DNA of 64,000 nucleotides from Pseudoselenomonas ruminis (GCF_008271295.1 NZ_VTOY01000001.1:496001-560000); one strand, 5' to 3'. Positions 54,101-63,185 are shown, counted from the first letter of the stretch. A program made the numbers and translations. Notes: a model not told the origin generated them from the letters alone.

Positions 54101-54982
54101 AAGGCAGAAGGACAGCAGTTTCGTTCCGGTTTTGAACTCATTGGTCTTGATACCTGAAATTGCCCCCTCGCCGATAAAGCCTTCGAGAATGACATTTTTC
54201 ATCTCGCCGTCGAGCTCATCGATGAGTTTGCGCTCCCCCATAACGCCGCGGCCAAAGATGAGGTTGCCGGCCCCATGGACCACCACGGGCTTGTCGAAAT
54301 CGTCGTGATGTTTGGGAACCTTGGGCAGCTTCGCTTTGTCCTCGGCGGCCGTTTTGGCGGCAGCCGCTTTTGGTTTTGGCGCTGCAGCTTTCTTCTCCGC
54401 CACGCGTTCATGCTGAATGGCTGCGCGGTATTCGGGCGTATTGAACGAATCGTCCACCTCAAGATTTTGCAACACTTCGTCGCTTGCCTGGCATTCTACG
54501 GGGCAGCGATAGCCGAGCATTTGCTTGATGGCCTTGCTCATGAGCTGGGCCACCGAATGAGCGCGCATGATTTCGCCGCCGAGCTCGCCCGGCACATCGA
54601 GAATCAGGCGGCTGCCATCGACGCGGTACTTCGAGCGCTTCAAGAGCTGAAATACCGTCGGGTTGCCTTCCGAAACCACCGTTACGAGTTTGGTCCAGAT
54701 TTTCTGGATGCCGTCTTCCACATCGATAACTTCCTGATAGAACACGACCTGGTCGAGCTGGCATTTGCGCTGAATCTGCGCCGCCGCTTCCTGTAAAAGG
54801 GCATCGGGAATAAGCGTCTGGCTGATGAGTACGATTTCCCAGCTGTTCGTCTTGGTGCAAACCTCGACATGACGAATAGACGCAGACTTCATGAGCTCTT
54901 TTTGCTCATCGTCAAGCGCCATTCCCTGAACCAGCTGCCAAAACATATTCTCCTGTTGCGGAACGATCCGATACTTCTGCAT
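51149..54982 (-). CDS. polC: DNA polymerase III alpha subunit, PolC type, without the exonuclease domain
   Basis: Main replicative polymerase. 1277 aa against about 1430-1450 in Bacillus. Order: N-terminal domains (1-195), Ala/Lys-rich linker (195-225), OB fold (230-360), PHP domain (ELHAHTT at 373-379, AITDHG 405-410), palm with zinc cysteines C749, C752, C774, C777 and catalytic PDIDLNF (802-808), then helix-hairpin-helix near the end (EDLRRRTGISKTNIEILRGHGCL). The DnaQ-like proofreading domain normally inserted in the PHP is missing: after YGMEGYL (431-437) the chain goes straight to the second PHP half (HIIFLAKNPNGLRNLY). Confidence 0.95.
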   Translation of the reverse strand: MQKYRIVPQQENMFWQLVQGMALDDEQKELMKSASIRHVEVCTKTNSWEIVLISQTLIPDALLQEAAAQIQRKCQLDQVVFYQEVIDVEDGIQKIWTKLVTVVSEGNPTVFQLLKRSKYRVDGSRLILDVPGELGGEIMRAHSVAQLMSKAIKQMLGYRCPVECQASDEVLQNLEVDDSFNTPEYRAAIQHERVAEKKAAAPKPKAAAAKTAAEDKAKLPKVPKHHDDFDKPVVVHGAGNLIFGRGVMGERKLIDELDGEMKNVILEGFIGEGAISGIKTNEFKTGTKLLSFCLSDESNGIACKKFFKPKRGKNGPEEDFDEIIGKLKEGMEVRIRGSVRFDTYMNEYVLFMDSLAKKETESRMDNAEVKRVELHAHTTMSAMDAVVSVKNLVKTAARWGWPAIAITDHGVVQAYPDAAKAAKDAGIKVIYGMEGYLTGDDWEQKRANHIIFLAKNPNGLRNLYQMVSLAHVKYFHRQPRLPKKIIEEYREGIIIGSACEAGELIRAIVEGQSDEQLIEIANFYDYLEIQPIHNNDFLKRSDKFPDINTDEDLININLKVAELAQKLGKMLVATCDVHFLNPEDQIYRAILMKGKGFDDAEMQPPLYLRTTEEMLAEFEYLGEELAYEAVVTNPRKINDMIESFKPIPDDLYSPMIPGADEEIRSMSYNKAKEMYGENLPEIVEARLKQELKPIIGHGFSVLYLIAQRLVKKSNDDGYLVGSRGSVGSSFIATMTGITEVNPLPPHWRCPHCQYSKFITDGSYGCGYDLPDKNCPVCGEPLIKDGHDIPFAVFLGFDGDKVPDIDLNFSGTYQPVAHKYTEILFGKDNVYRAGSIQTVADKTAFGYVKKFFEEKGVKKHGSYIDRLAHGCMGVKSTTGQHPAGIMVVPRNMDVHFFTPIQHPANDMNCGTITTHFDYHSISSRLVKLDILGHDDPTVIKMLEDLTCRDPKTIPFDDKATMSIFNSTVALGLTPEELGATSGTFGIPEFRTPFTRQMIDDTNPDVFSDLVRISGFSHGTDVWLGNAQDLIRGGQCTIKNAISARDDIMMYLIHNGIDPLLSFKTMEKVRKGKGIAEDTVEILRQGGIPEWYIESCQKIKYLFPRAHATAYVMMAYRIAFCKVHYPLAYYAAYFSIRAAEFDANVIARGKDYVGDQIHQLELAAKEKKLDAKQNATLIVLQLAWEMYLRGYSCEYVDIYESDAEKFIIHEKSLLPPIASLSGMGTKAAQSIVEARKDGVFTSIEDLRRRTGISKTNIEILRGHGCLDGMGESDQIALFS

Positions 54983-54996
54983 TCCCCAAGCTCCTC

Positions 54997-55611
54997 TTAC
55001 TCTGGATAAAGCTCCCGATACTTCTTCTCATCGGCCAGAACCTGCCGGACATAATCGCGAGTCTCTGCAAAGGGGATCGCGTCGATATCCGAAAAGTCCT
55101 CTGGCCAATCATATTGTTTAATCCATTCCTGCACATTTCCCCGGCCGGCATTATACGCCGCCAAGGCCAGTACATTATTGCCGTGGAACTCCTTCTGCAG
55201 GGTCGAAAGATACCACGTTCCATACCGGATATTGCGGTCCGGTTCATGAAGTCCTTCCTCCGAGTAGTTTGTATCCCCAAGCTGCCCGGCAATCCACTTT
55301 GCCGTATCCGGCATAATCTGCATAAGCCCGATGGCCCCGCGATGCGAATGTACTTCGCGCTTGAATTTGCTCTCTTTCTTGATAACCGCTGCCGTAAGAT
55401 TGCTGTCGACGTTATACATCGAAGCATACTTCATCACCGTATCGTGATACGGATAAACATAAAAATAACTGCGCTGTACGGGTTCAAACTTCAGAACAAT
55501 AAACGCGCTCAGGCTTGCGAAAATAATGAATAACGCAACACAAAAACAGGACACCATGCGCCGATGCTGCATCTTCCTGCTTTGACGGACCCTGTCATGA
55601 AACTCCGTCAT
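54997..55611 (-). CDS. Lytic transglycosylase (Slt family)
   Basis: 204-aa cell-wall enzyme that cleaves the MurNAc-GlcNAc bond to 1,6-anhydroMurNAc. Short cytoplasmic start, one membrane anchor (MVSCFCVALFIIFASLSAFIVL) and an SLT domain with catalytic Glu in IKKESKF, then GAIGLMQIMP, and the YNAGRGNVQEW block. ATG 55611 follows AAGGAG by 7 nt and overlaps the coaE end by 17 nt. Confidence 0.92.
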   Translation of the reverse strand: MTEFHDRVRQSRKMQHRRMVSCFCVALFIIFASLSAFIVLKFEPVQRSYFYVYPYHDTVMKYASMYNVDSNLTAAVIKKESKFKREVHSHRGAIGLMQIMPDTAKWIAGQLGDTNYSEEGLHEPDRNIRYGTWYLSTLQKEFHGNNVLALAAYNAGRGNVQEWIKQYDWPEDFSDIDAIPFAETRDYVRQVLADEKKYRELYPE

Positions 55612-56200
55612 GCGTCCACTCCTTCCATAGACGATCCACCTGCCGCAGGGTTGACGGCAAGCTTCCACTGTTATCAATCAGGCAATCTGCCCGTTTCTTT
55701 TTCTCTTCGAGAGGCATTTGCGCGGCAATTCTGGCCGCCGCTTCTTCCCTTCCATAGCCGTTGCGCTTCATAAGGCGCTCCTGCTGGATTTTTTCCTCTG
55801 CATATACGAGGCAGACCTTCTCTGCCATTTTATCCCATCCCGACTCAAAGAGCAATGGAACATCCAGTACAATCAAAGATTTTTTCTCGGCTTGATACTG
55901 CCTGACCCGCTGGCAGATTTCGTGCTGTATCAGCGGATGAGCCGTCGCATCAATCCATTCCCGCTCGGCCGGGTCAGAAAAGACAAGCTTTCCGATGACC
56001 CGGCGGTCAAGCTGTCCATCGGAAAGCAGGATTTTGTCCCCAAAATGCTGGCGATAAGCCTCGTATAACGGCTTTCCCGGCGCTAATAGCTCATGGGCAA
56101 TCGCATCGGCGTCGATGATACTGGCACCTTTTTCCTGCAAATACGCGGATACCGTGCTCTTGCCCGAGGCAATGCCGCCCGTAAGGCCGATGATTTTCAT
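55595..56200 (-). CDS. coaE: Dephospho-CoA kinase
   Basis: Last step of coenzyme A synthesis (3'-phosphorylation of dephospho-CoA). 201 aa; P-loop GLTGGIASGKST (5-16), DADAIAHEL, and VLDVPLLFESGWD plus the R-rich lid RLMKRNGYGREEAAARI. Lies 15 nt after mutM in a polA-mutM-coaE-transglycosylase chain, an order common in Firmicutes. Confidence 0.96.
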   Translation of the reverse strand: MKIIGLTGGIASGKSTVSAYLQEKGASIIDADAIAHELLAPGKPLYEAYRQHFGDKILLSDGQLDRRVIGKLVFSDPAEREWIDATAHPLIQHEICQRVRQYQAEKKSLIVLDVPLLFESGWDKMAEKVCLVYAEEKIQQERLMKRNGYGREEAAARIAAQMPLEEKKKRADCLIDNSGSLPSTLRQVDRLWKEWTHDGVS

Positions 56201-56215
56201 AGGCTACTCCTTTTG

Positions 56216-57040
56216 TCAGCTTTGGCAGCGCGGGCAATAATGCGTTCCCCGCCCGCCTAAGGTTATCTTTTCAATAGGCGAACCACACTTGCGGCAGGGC
56301 TGTCCCTTCCGGTTGTAGACATAGAGATGTTCCTGATGGCTTCCCTGTCCGCCCTCGCCATTCTGATAGTCGCGGAACGTCGTACCGCCATCGCGGATTC
56401 CCGCCGCGATAACCGCATTAATGGACTCATACAAGCGCTGGCATTCTTCCCGCGTAAGGGTACTGGCCGGCCGTTCCGGCCGGATGCCAGCTAAGAACAA
56501 CGCCTCATCATCGTATATGTTGCCAATGCCGCCAATATATTTCTGGTTCAGCAGCAGCGACTTGATGACGGTCTTTTTCCCCTGCACGAGCTGATAGAGA
56601 TATTCGGCCGTAAACTCGTCAGACAACGGCTCCGGGCCCATTTCGGCAAGGCCGTGGATGCGCCAGCGCTCGCCTGGGGCCAGCGCATAGACTGCCCCGA
56701 GCGTGCGCGTATCGCCATAGACGAGCAGGCCGCCGCCATCGAGATGGAATAAGAGCCGCGCATAGGAATCGTGCGGCTCTCCCTCAGGCTCAAAGACCAG
56801 GCGCCCGGTCATGCGCAGATGAAAAATCAATTCATTGCCGTTATCGAGCGCCATGATGAGATATTTCCCGCGGCGCTTCATCGCACGTATCGTCCGGCCA
56901 ATGGCCATCGCCCGGTACGATTCCGGTTCGGGCCATTTGATCTGCCGTGGCAGCAGAATATCGAGTTGCATGATTTTTTGACCAGTCAAAACGGTATCGA
57001 GATACCGGCGGATAATCTCCACCTCTGGCATTTCCGGCAT
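56216..57040 (-). CDS. mutM: Formamidopyrimidine-DNA glycosylase
   Basis: Base-excision repair enzyme removing 8-oxoguanine and cutting the strand. 274 aa; N-terminal MPEMPEVE gives the catalytic Pro and Glu, LKRR-like RAMKRRGKYL supplies the catalytic Lys, and a C-terminal zinc finger CRKCGSPIEKI ... THYCPRC. ATG 57040 lies 9 nt after GGAGG and 1 nt from the polA stop. Contains one copy of TTGACCAGTCAA at 56978-56989. Confidence 0.95.
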   Translation of the reverse strand: MPEMPEVEIIRRYLDTVLTGQKIMQLDILLPRQIKWPEPESYRAMAIGRTIRAMKRRGKYLIMALDNGNELIFHLRMTGRLVFEPEGEPHDSYARLLFHLDGGGLLVYGDTRTLGAVYALAPGERWRIHGLAEMGPEPLSDEFTAEYLYQLVQGKKTVIKSLLLNQKYIGGIGNIYDDEALFLAGIRPERPASTLTREECQRLYESINAVIAAGIRDGGTTFRDYQNGEGGQGSHQEHLYVYNRKGQPCRKCGSPIEKITLGGRGTHYCPRCQS

Positions 57041-57041
57041 A

Positions 57042-59660
57042 TTACTTCGCCTCCGCCCAGTTCTTGCCGCTGTGAATATCAATCAAAAGTGGCACCGAAA
57101 GCTTCGCCACCTGTTCCATCGATTCCTTGAGGATTTTGCTGACGGTTTCGCGTTCTTTCTCCGTCGTCTCCAAAACCAATTCATCGTGGACCTGAAGCAG
57201 GATGCGGCTCTTGACGCCCGCGTCCTGAAGGCGGTGATAGGCCTCAATCATGGCCAGCTTGATAATGTCCGCTGCCGTTCCCTGAATCGGCGTATTCATT
57301 GCCATGCGCTCAGCCAGCGACCGCTGCATGAAATTCCGGCTCTTGATGGCCGGTAGCTCGCGGCGGCGGCCGTAAAGCGTCGTGACACAGCCCGTTTCAT
57401 GGGCCGCAGCCACGGTATCATCCATAAATTTACGAATGCCCGGATAGCGCGCAAAATAACTGTCGATATAGCTTGCCGCTTCCTTCTTCGGAATGTGCAA
57501 ATCACGCGAAAGGCCGTAGTCGCTGATGCCATAAACGATACCAAAGTTTACGGCCTTTGCCCGGCTGCGAAGCGTCGGCGTGACTTCTGCCAAGGGCACC
57601 CCGAACACTTCAGATGCCGTCCGGGCATGAATGTCCTGATTCTGGCAGAACGCATCGATAAAGCTCTCATCGCCCGACATATGTGCGAGCAGGCGCAGTT
57701 CAATCTGGGAATAATCGGCCGAAAGAAGGTAATCATAGCCTTCGCCGGGCTCAAAAAGCGCGCGAATCGTCTTGCCCTCTTCCGTGCGGACCGGGATGTT
57801 CTGCAGGTTCGGGTCAGAACTTGAAAGCCTCCCCGTCGCCGTGACCGTCTGATTGAAACTCGTATGAACGCGGCCCGATTCCGGATGGATGAGCTCGCCA
57901 ATCGCATCGAGATAGGTGGACTTGAGTTTCGTCCACATGCGGTAGGCCAGAATCTGTTCGATAATCGGGTGCTGATACCGCAGCGATTCCAACACCTCGG
58001 CATTCGTGGAGTAGCCCGTCTTGGTCTTCTTCGTCGGCGGAAGTTCCAGCCGCTCAAAGAGTACCTCGCCGAGCTGTTTCGGCGAATTGATATTAAACTC
58101 CGTGCCCGCCAGTGTATAGATATCCTGCTGGATTTCCTCAATCTTCTTGCCAACCTCGGCGGCTTTCTCCTCAAGGTTTTTGCGATTTACATAAACGCCA
58201 TTCTGCTCCATAGCTGCCAGAACTTCTACGAGTGGCAGCTCAATTTCATCATAGAGCTTTTTCATGCCAAGTTCCTCAAGCTCCGCGGCAAGCTTTGGCT
58301 GGAGTTTGGCGATGAGCTTTGCCGTCCAGACGGCCTGGGAAACCTCATCCGCAAAGGACTCGGGCACACTCTGCCCGGGGAAATACTGATGGGAAAGATT
58401 GGAAAGCTCGTATTTTGACAGTTCCGGATGAAGCAGATAATCGGCCAGTTTGATGTCAAAAAACGATGACTGCGCCTTGATGCCCGCATGATAATACTGC
58501 TTGAGCTCGTAGAAGGTCGCCGGTTTATCCGCTTCGAAAAACCGCAGCAGCTGCTGCCCGGCAGGCGAATCCAAAGCGATTAGCCCCGTATCGCCAGCCG
58601 GAGAAGTCACCACGACCGCACGGCTGAGCTGTTCAAAGGGCACACGCCCGGTAAAAATACCGCAGACAGCCACCGACTCGGCTTTAGCCAGGGCAGCTGC
58701 TGCCTGTTTTTCTTCCCACTCGTCGTAGGATAGGTCAACCGGTGCCGCCTCCTGGATTTCCATGCCGGCAAACAGGCCGCCATCTGACTCGCCATAAAGT
58801 TTAATAAAGTTCTTCCAGACGCCCTTTAACTCGTAGCGGTCACAGAATTTCTTCATGGCCGCATGATCAGGCATAATGGCATAATCGTCCATCGTAAGTT
58901 CCATATCCGGAACCTGTAATTCGATTGTAGCAAGCTCCTTCGACAGAACTGCCTGGTCGCGATTTTCCGTCAAGCGCTCCTTGAGTTTTTTGCCGGAAAT
59001 CGCTTCGATATTTTCCAGGACATTTTCAAGGGTGCCATATTCCAGCAGCAGCTTCGTTGCCGTTTTCGGCCCCACCCCGGGAACGCCTGGGATATTGTCG
59101 GAAGTATCGCCCATGAGTCCCTTGAGGTCAATCAGGCGAATCGGCTCAAAGCCGTATTCCTCGCGGAATACTTCTTCATCGTAGGCTTTGAGCTCAGAAA
59201 TCCCCTTCTTCGTCAGCATGACACGAAGATTCGGGCGCACGAGCTGCAGTGCATCCTTATCGCCCGTGACCACCATGACATCATGACCAGCCGCCGCAGC
59301 CTTGGTTGCCAGCGTGCCAATGATATCGTCAGCCTCATAGCGTTCTTTTTCGATAAAAGAAACGCCAAAAGCTGCTGCAAATTCATGCAGCAGCGGGATT
59401 TGGGCGAGGAGCTCTTCCGGGGTCTTGTCACGCGTTCCCTTGTATTCCGGATAACGTTCGGTGCGGAACGTCTTCTTTCCCTTATCAAAGGCAATAACCA
59501 ACGCATCCGGATTAAGTTCTCCCAAGAGCTTGGTAAGCATATTGGAAAAGCCAAAAATCGCATTGGTCGGTTCGCCCAGGGAATCCGTCAATGGTGGCAG
59601 CGCATAAAACGCACGATACATAAGGCTGCTGCCGTCCAAAATCACAAAACGCTTGTTCAA
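57042..59660 (-). CDS. polA: DNA polymerase I
   Basis: 872 aa: 5'-3' nuclease domain (1-290; DGSSLMYRAFYALPPL, FDKGKKTFR, GVPGVGPKTATKLL), a central 3'-5' exonuclease-like domain (about 300-470) in which the catalytic acidic residues of Klenow are not recognisable (probably no proofreading), and the polymerase domain with SADYSQIELRLLAHMSGD, RSRAKAVNFGIVYGIS and LQVHDELVLE. TTG start at 59660, 8 nt after GGAGG. Confidence 0.96.
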   Translation of the reverse strand: MNKRFVILDGSSLMYRAFYALPPLTDSLGEPTNAIFGFSNMLTKLLGELNPDALVIAFDKGKKTFRTERYPEYKGTRDKTPEELLAQIPLLHEFAAAFGVSFIEKERYEADDIIGTLATKAAAAGHDVMVVTGDKDALQLVRPNLRVMLTKKGISELKAYDEEVFREEYGFEPIRLIDLKGLMGDTSDNIPGVPGVGPKTATKLLLEYGTLENVLENIEAISGKKLKERLTENRDQAVLSKELATIELQVPDMELTMDDYAIMPDHAAMKKFCDRYELKGVWKNFIKLYGESDGGLFAGMEIQEAAPVDLSYDEWEEKQAAAALAKAESVAVCGIFTGRVPFEQLSRAVVVTSPAGDTGLIALDSPAGQQLLRFFEADKPATFYELKQYYHAGIKAQSSFFDIKLADYLLHPELSKYELSNLSHQYFPGQSVPESFADEVSQAVWTAKLIAKLQPKLAAELEELGMKKLYDEIELPLVEVLAAMEQNGVYVNRKNLEEKAAEVGKKIEEIQQDIYTLAGTEFNINSPKQLGEVLFERLELPPTKKTKTGYSTNAEVLESLRYQHPIIEQILAYRMWTKLKSTYLDAIGELIHPESGRVHTSFNQTVTATGRLSSSDPNLQNIPVRTEEGKTIRALFEPGEGYDYLLSADYSQIELRLLAHMSGDESFIDAFCQNQDIHARTASEVFGVPLAEVTPTLRSRAKAVNFGIVYGISDYGLSRDLHIPKKEAASYIDSYFARYPGIRKFMDDTVAAAHETGCVTTLYGRRRELPAIKSRNFMQRSLAERMAMNTPIQGTAADIIKLAMIEAYHRLQDAGVKSRILLQVHDELVLETTEKERETVSKILKESMEQVAKLSVPLLIDIHSGKNWAEAK

Positions 59661-59719
59661 GCAGGATTCCTCCTCAAATTGTTCAGTTTATAGGTTACGA
59701 TAACTTACAAGAAACTATT

Positions 59720-60889
59720 TTACTTCTTCGTTGCTTCTTTGTAAATCTGTTTCAGGGATTTTTTGCTCTTGCTGCCATCGACAGCTTTGTCATCAGCTTT
59801 CGGCTGCTCAGCTTCTACCTGTTTCGGTGCCTCGGCCGTTTTCTCCTCTGGCTTTACTTCCGGCGTTTCTGCCTTCGGTGCTTCAGCTTTCGGTGCTTCC
59901 TGCTCAGCCGCCGACGTCAGAACAAACTGCTTGGCATCGTTGATGCTGCCCGTCAGGTTGAACAGCGTTTTCGTATCGTCGGCTTTGCAGTAGAGGACAT
60001 CGCGTTTGTCAACGCCCTCAGCGCTTCCGAGCGTGCTGATCAGTTTTTTCGTAGCGGCATCCCAGCCAAGATTGATGTTGGTGGCATTGGCCAAATCAAT
60101 AGCCGGCAGATACGTTACACCATCTTTGCTGACGGCATTATTCGCAAGCTTCTTGCCATTGACATAGAGCGGATAAACCTTGCCGATATACGTCGGGTTG
60201 CCATCCGAAGCGTTGATTTTCGCCTGGATATCCTCATCCGATTCAAAATTGCCAACGCCATAGCCAGCCAGCCATTTGTGAACATCGGCTACCGACAGCT
60301 TCTGCCAGCCGTAACCATCCGGATAGATGTAATAGACAACCGTATCATCCGGAGCCTTTTCGACAACGACGCGGTTATAGGTAATCTCAACCGGCGTGCC
60401 TACCTCAACGAGGTCATAAAGTGCCTCAACGTCCTTTTCGAACATGCGCATGCAGCCATGGGAGGCATAGGTTCCGATGGAAGCCGGATTATTGGTACCA
60501 TGAATGCCGATATTGCCCGTAACCGTCATCCAGCGGTAACCGAGCGGACAATCCGGACCCGAAGGAATGGAATAGCCCGTAGCCGGGTCCGTCCAGGTCG
60601 GGTTTACTTCTTTCTCGCGAATCTTATAATAACCGGTCGGCGTCGGCGTGTAAGCCGTACCCGGGGCAATCGGATACAGGCGAATCTTCGTCGATCCCTG
60701 ATAAAGCGCCAGCGAACGGGCAGCCAGATTAATGCTAATCTTCAGCGGCTGCTCAACCTTCTGCTCCTGAGCTGGCTGTGCAGTCGTCTCAGCAGCCGGA
60801 GCAGCACTGACTGTATTAGCCGAAAGACCAGCTGCCGAGCCCGTAATCATCATAGCGCCCAACATACCTGCGCAAATTTTTTCCCACAT
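59720..60889 (-). CDS. L,D-transpeptidase with C-terminal copper-amine-oxidase-like domain
   Basis: 389 aa. Signal peptide (1-30, ending TVSAAPA), YkuD domain about 48-175 with H130 (IGIHGTNN) and the catalytic S143-HGC146 in YASHGCMRM, a linker domain (180-235), a copper-amine-oxidase-N-like domain about 237-300 (VNGKKLANNAVSKDGVTYLPAIDLANA), and a Pro/Ala/Glu/Lys-rich tail with APKAE repeats ending in a basic stretch that may bind wall polymers. It makes 3-3 peptidoglycan cross-links or attaches amines or proteins. Confidence 0.92.
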   Translation of the reverse strand: MWEKICAGMLGAMMITGSAAGLSANTVSAAPAAETTAQPAQEQKVEQPLKISINLAARSLALYQGSTKIRLYPIAPGTAYTPTPTGYYKIREKEVNPTWTDPATGYSIPSGPDCPLGYRWMTVTGNIGIHGTNNPASIGTYASHGCMRMFEKDVEALYDLVEVGTPVEITYNRVVVEKAPDDTVVYYIYPDGYGWQKLSVADVHKWLAGYGVGNFESDEDIQAKINASDGNPTYIGKVYPLYVNGKKLANNAVSKDGVTYLPAIDLANATNINLGWDAATKKLISTLGSAEGVDKRDVLYCKADDTKTLFNLTGSINDAKQFVLTSAAEQEAPKAEAPKAETPEVKPEEKTAEAPKQVEAEQPKADDKAVDGSKSKKSLKQIYKEATKK

Positions 60890-60978
60890 AATTCATAATC
60901 TCTTTTCTTTCTAAGATTAACTGTATGTAACAGTCACTTTTAATATCCTAACATCTTTGGTCCCTATTTGCAAGTTAA

Positions 60979-61010
60979 AAGGCCCTTCCGATTTTATTAG
61001 GAAAGGCCTT
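60979..61010 (-). terminator. Terminator of the EF-G-like gene
   Basis: Stem AAGGCCTTTCC / GGAAGGGCCTT (one mismatch) with a 10-nt loop, TT-rich after it on the minus strand. Confidence 0.7.
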
Positions 61011-61034
61011 ATTCCTTCTTAATTGTAACCAATA

Positions 61035-63098
61035 CTATCTTGCATTTGCCGCCTCGATAATGGCTTCGGCCGCCCGCTCAGGTACCGGCTCATAACGGGC
61101 AAATTCGAGTTCATAGGATCCGCGGCCCTGCGTCAGCGAGCGAAGTTCCGTAGCGAACTTATAGAGCTCGGCCTGCGGAATCAACGCCTGAATCTCACTC
61201 ATATCGCGTTCCTTGCTGTCAACGCCAAGAACATGGGCGCGCTTGCTGTTAAGCCGTCCCATGACATCACCGAGGTAATACTCCGGCGTCAGCACCTTGA
61301 TGGTCTCAATTGGTTCCAGCAAAATCGGCGATGCCTCCATGACACCTTTCTTTATGGCAATGGCGGCCGCCGTTTTAAAGGCTGCTTCAGACGAGTCAAC
61401 GGGATGATACGAACCATCGTAAAGGTTGACCTTTACGTCCACGACCGGATACCCTGCCAGCACCCCCTGTGCCAGTGTCTCGGCCGTTCCCTTTTCCACG
61501 GCTGGAATATACTGCTTGGGCACACTGCCGCCGAAAATCGTCTCGGAAAATTCGTTGCCCGTTCCCGCATCACGCGGTCCGATTTCCAGCCAGACATCGC
61601 CGAACTGGCCATGGCCGCCACTCTGTTTCTTATGACGTCCCTGAACTTTGACTGTCTTGCGGATGGTCTCGCGATACGGAATCCTTGGCTCTGCCAAATC
61701 AAGCTGCGCGCCAAATTTCCGTTCGAGTTTTTCGGCCAGGATTTCCAGATGAACCTCACCAATGCCGCGGACAATCGTCTCACCAGTTTCCTGGTTCTTT
61801 TCCACCAGCAGCGTCGGATCCTCATCCTGCTGCTTTGCCAAGGCACCGAAGACTTTGTCTTCTTCGCCCTTCTTATGCGCCGATGCAGCCATTTCCAGCA
61901 TGGCCGTCGGATACAGAATCGCTTCATACTGGATGGCATCGCTCTTATCGCAAAGGGTATCCCCCGTCTTGACCTGCTGCAGTTTTGTCGTCACCACGAT
62001 ATCGCCAGCGGCTGCCGTATTCAGATTATGCTGCTGTTTGCCCTGCAGCGTGAACAGCGTACCAATTCGCTCCTCGGTGTCCTTGTTCGGATGACTGTAG
62101 GAAGCATCGCCGCGCATTTCGCCCGACAGGATGCGGATATAGCTCTGACGGCCGACAAAGGGGTCGACAATCGTCTTGAACACCTGCGCTGAAAAAGCAT
62201 CTTCGGTATGACGTTCCTTGAGCTCCCCACTTACGGGATCCATGCCGATGGATACCTTAAAGTACGGCGTTGGCATATACTCGACCAAATCGTTCATGAG
62301 TTTGCGCATGCCGATGTTCTGTTTGGCCGAGCCGCAGAATACCGGGAAAATCTTGCCGGCCTGAATGCCTTCAATCAGGGCTGCCGCCGTCTCCACTTCG
62401 GTGATTTCCGTGCCTTCGATGTATTTTTCGAGCAGCTCATCGTTGAACTCCGAAATCGATTCAATCATCTTCTGACGTGCCTGCTCGACTTCGTCTTTCA
62501 TGTATTCCGGCACATCGTCTTTGACGATTTCCTTGTCATGGGTGACAATTTTCATGTGCAGCGACAGCAAATCGACTACGCCCTGGAAGGCGGCTTCTTT
62601 GCCGATTGGCAGCTGTACGGGCACGACACCATCGCCGAAGCGTACGCGAAGCTCTTCGACTACGCCATAGAAATCAGCATGCTCGCGGTCCATCTTGTTG
62701 ATAAAGAACGCGCGCGGCAATTCGTTTTCTTCAGCATACCACCAGGCATTTTCCGTGCCGGATTTGATACCGGACGACGCTGATATGACAATCAAGGCAC
62801 TGTCGGCTGCCGCCAGCGCGCCCTTGACATCACCGACAAAATCAGGATACCCCGGCGTATCGATGAAGTTCAATTTGAAGTCACGCCATTCACAGGCTGC
62901 CAGTTTCATATTGACCGTCATGCCGCGTTTGGTTTCTTCGGGCTCATAGTCCAGCGCGCTGGTGCCATCCTCGACATTTCCCAGGCGCTTAACTGCTTCT
63001 GCATCAAACAGGCAGGCATCAAGCAAACTGGTCTTGCCCGTTTTTCCGTGGCCTACCACAGCAATATTCCGGATATTGGCACTTTTATAGTTCTTCAT
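61035..63098 (-). CDS. Elongation factor G-like GTPase (FusA2-type)
   Basis: 687-aa translation GTPase with EF-G domains I-V (GTPase 1-275, II 300-385, III-V to the end). The P-loop reads GHGKTGKTSL (16-25) where EF-G has GHVDHGKTTL, and switch II is DTPGYPDF; NKMD is intact. This marks the EF-G-like paralogue found in many Firmicutes, whose translocase role is doubtful; a standard fusA should exist elsewhere. GGGAGGGAAT precedes the ATG. Confidence 0.9.
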   Translation of the reverse strand: MKNYKSANIRNIAVVGHGKTGKTSLLDACLFDAEAVKRLGNVEDGTSALDYEPEETKRGMTVNMKLAACEWRDFKLNFIDTPGYPDFVGDVKGALAAADSALIVISASSGIKSGTENAWWYAEENELPRAFFINKMDREHADFYGVVEELRVRFGDGVVPVQLPIGKEAAFQGVVDLLSLHMKIVTHDKEIVKDDVPEYMKDEVEQARQKMIESISEFNDELLEKYIEGTEITEVETAAALIEGIQAGKIFPVFCGSAKQNIGMRKLMNDLVEYMPTPYFKVSIGMDPVSGELKERHTEDAFSAQVFKTIVDPFVGRQSYIRILSGEMRGDASYSHPNKDTEERIGTLFTLQGKQQHNLNTAAAGDIVVTTKLQQVKTGDTLCDKSDAIQYEAILYPTAMLEMAASAHKKGEEDKVFGALAKQQDEDPTLLVEKNQETGETIVRGIGEVHLEILAEKLERKFGAQLDLAEPRIPYRETIRKTVKVQGRHKKQSGGHGQFGDVWLEIGPRDAGTGNEFSETIFGGSVPKQYIPAVEKGTAETLAQGVLAGYPVVDVKVNLYDGSYHPVDSSEAAFKTAAAIAIKKGVMEASPILLEPIETIKVLTPEYYLGDVMGRLNSKRAHVLGVDSKERDMSEIQALIPQAELYKFATELRSLTQGRGSYELEFARYEPVPERAAEAIIEAANAR

Positions 63099-63185
63099 CG
63101 ATATTCCCTCCCATTGTTATGATATTATCAGTATTCTCCGACTTTTCTCATATTCCTGCTAAAGTTTTCAGATTATGCAAAAAAA

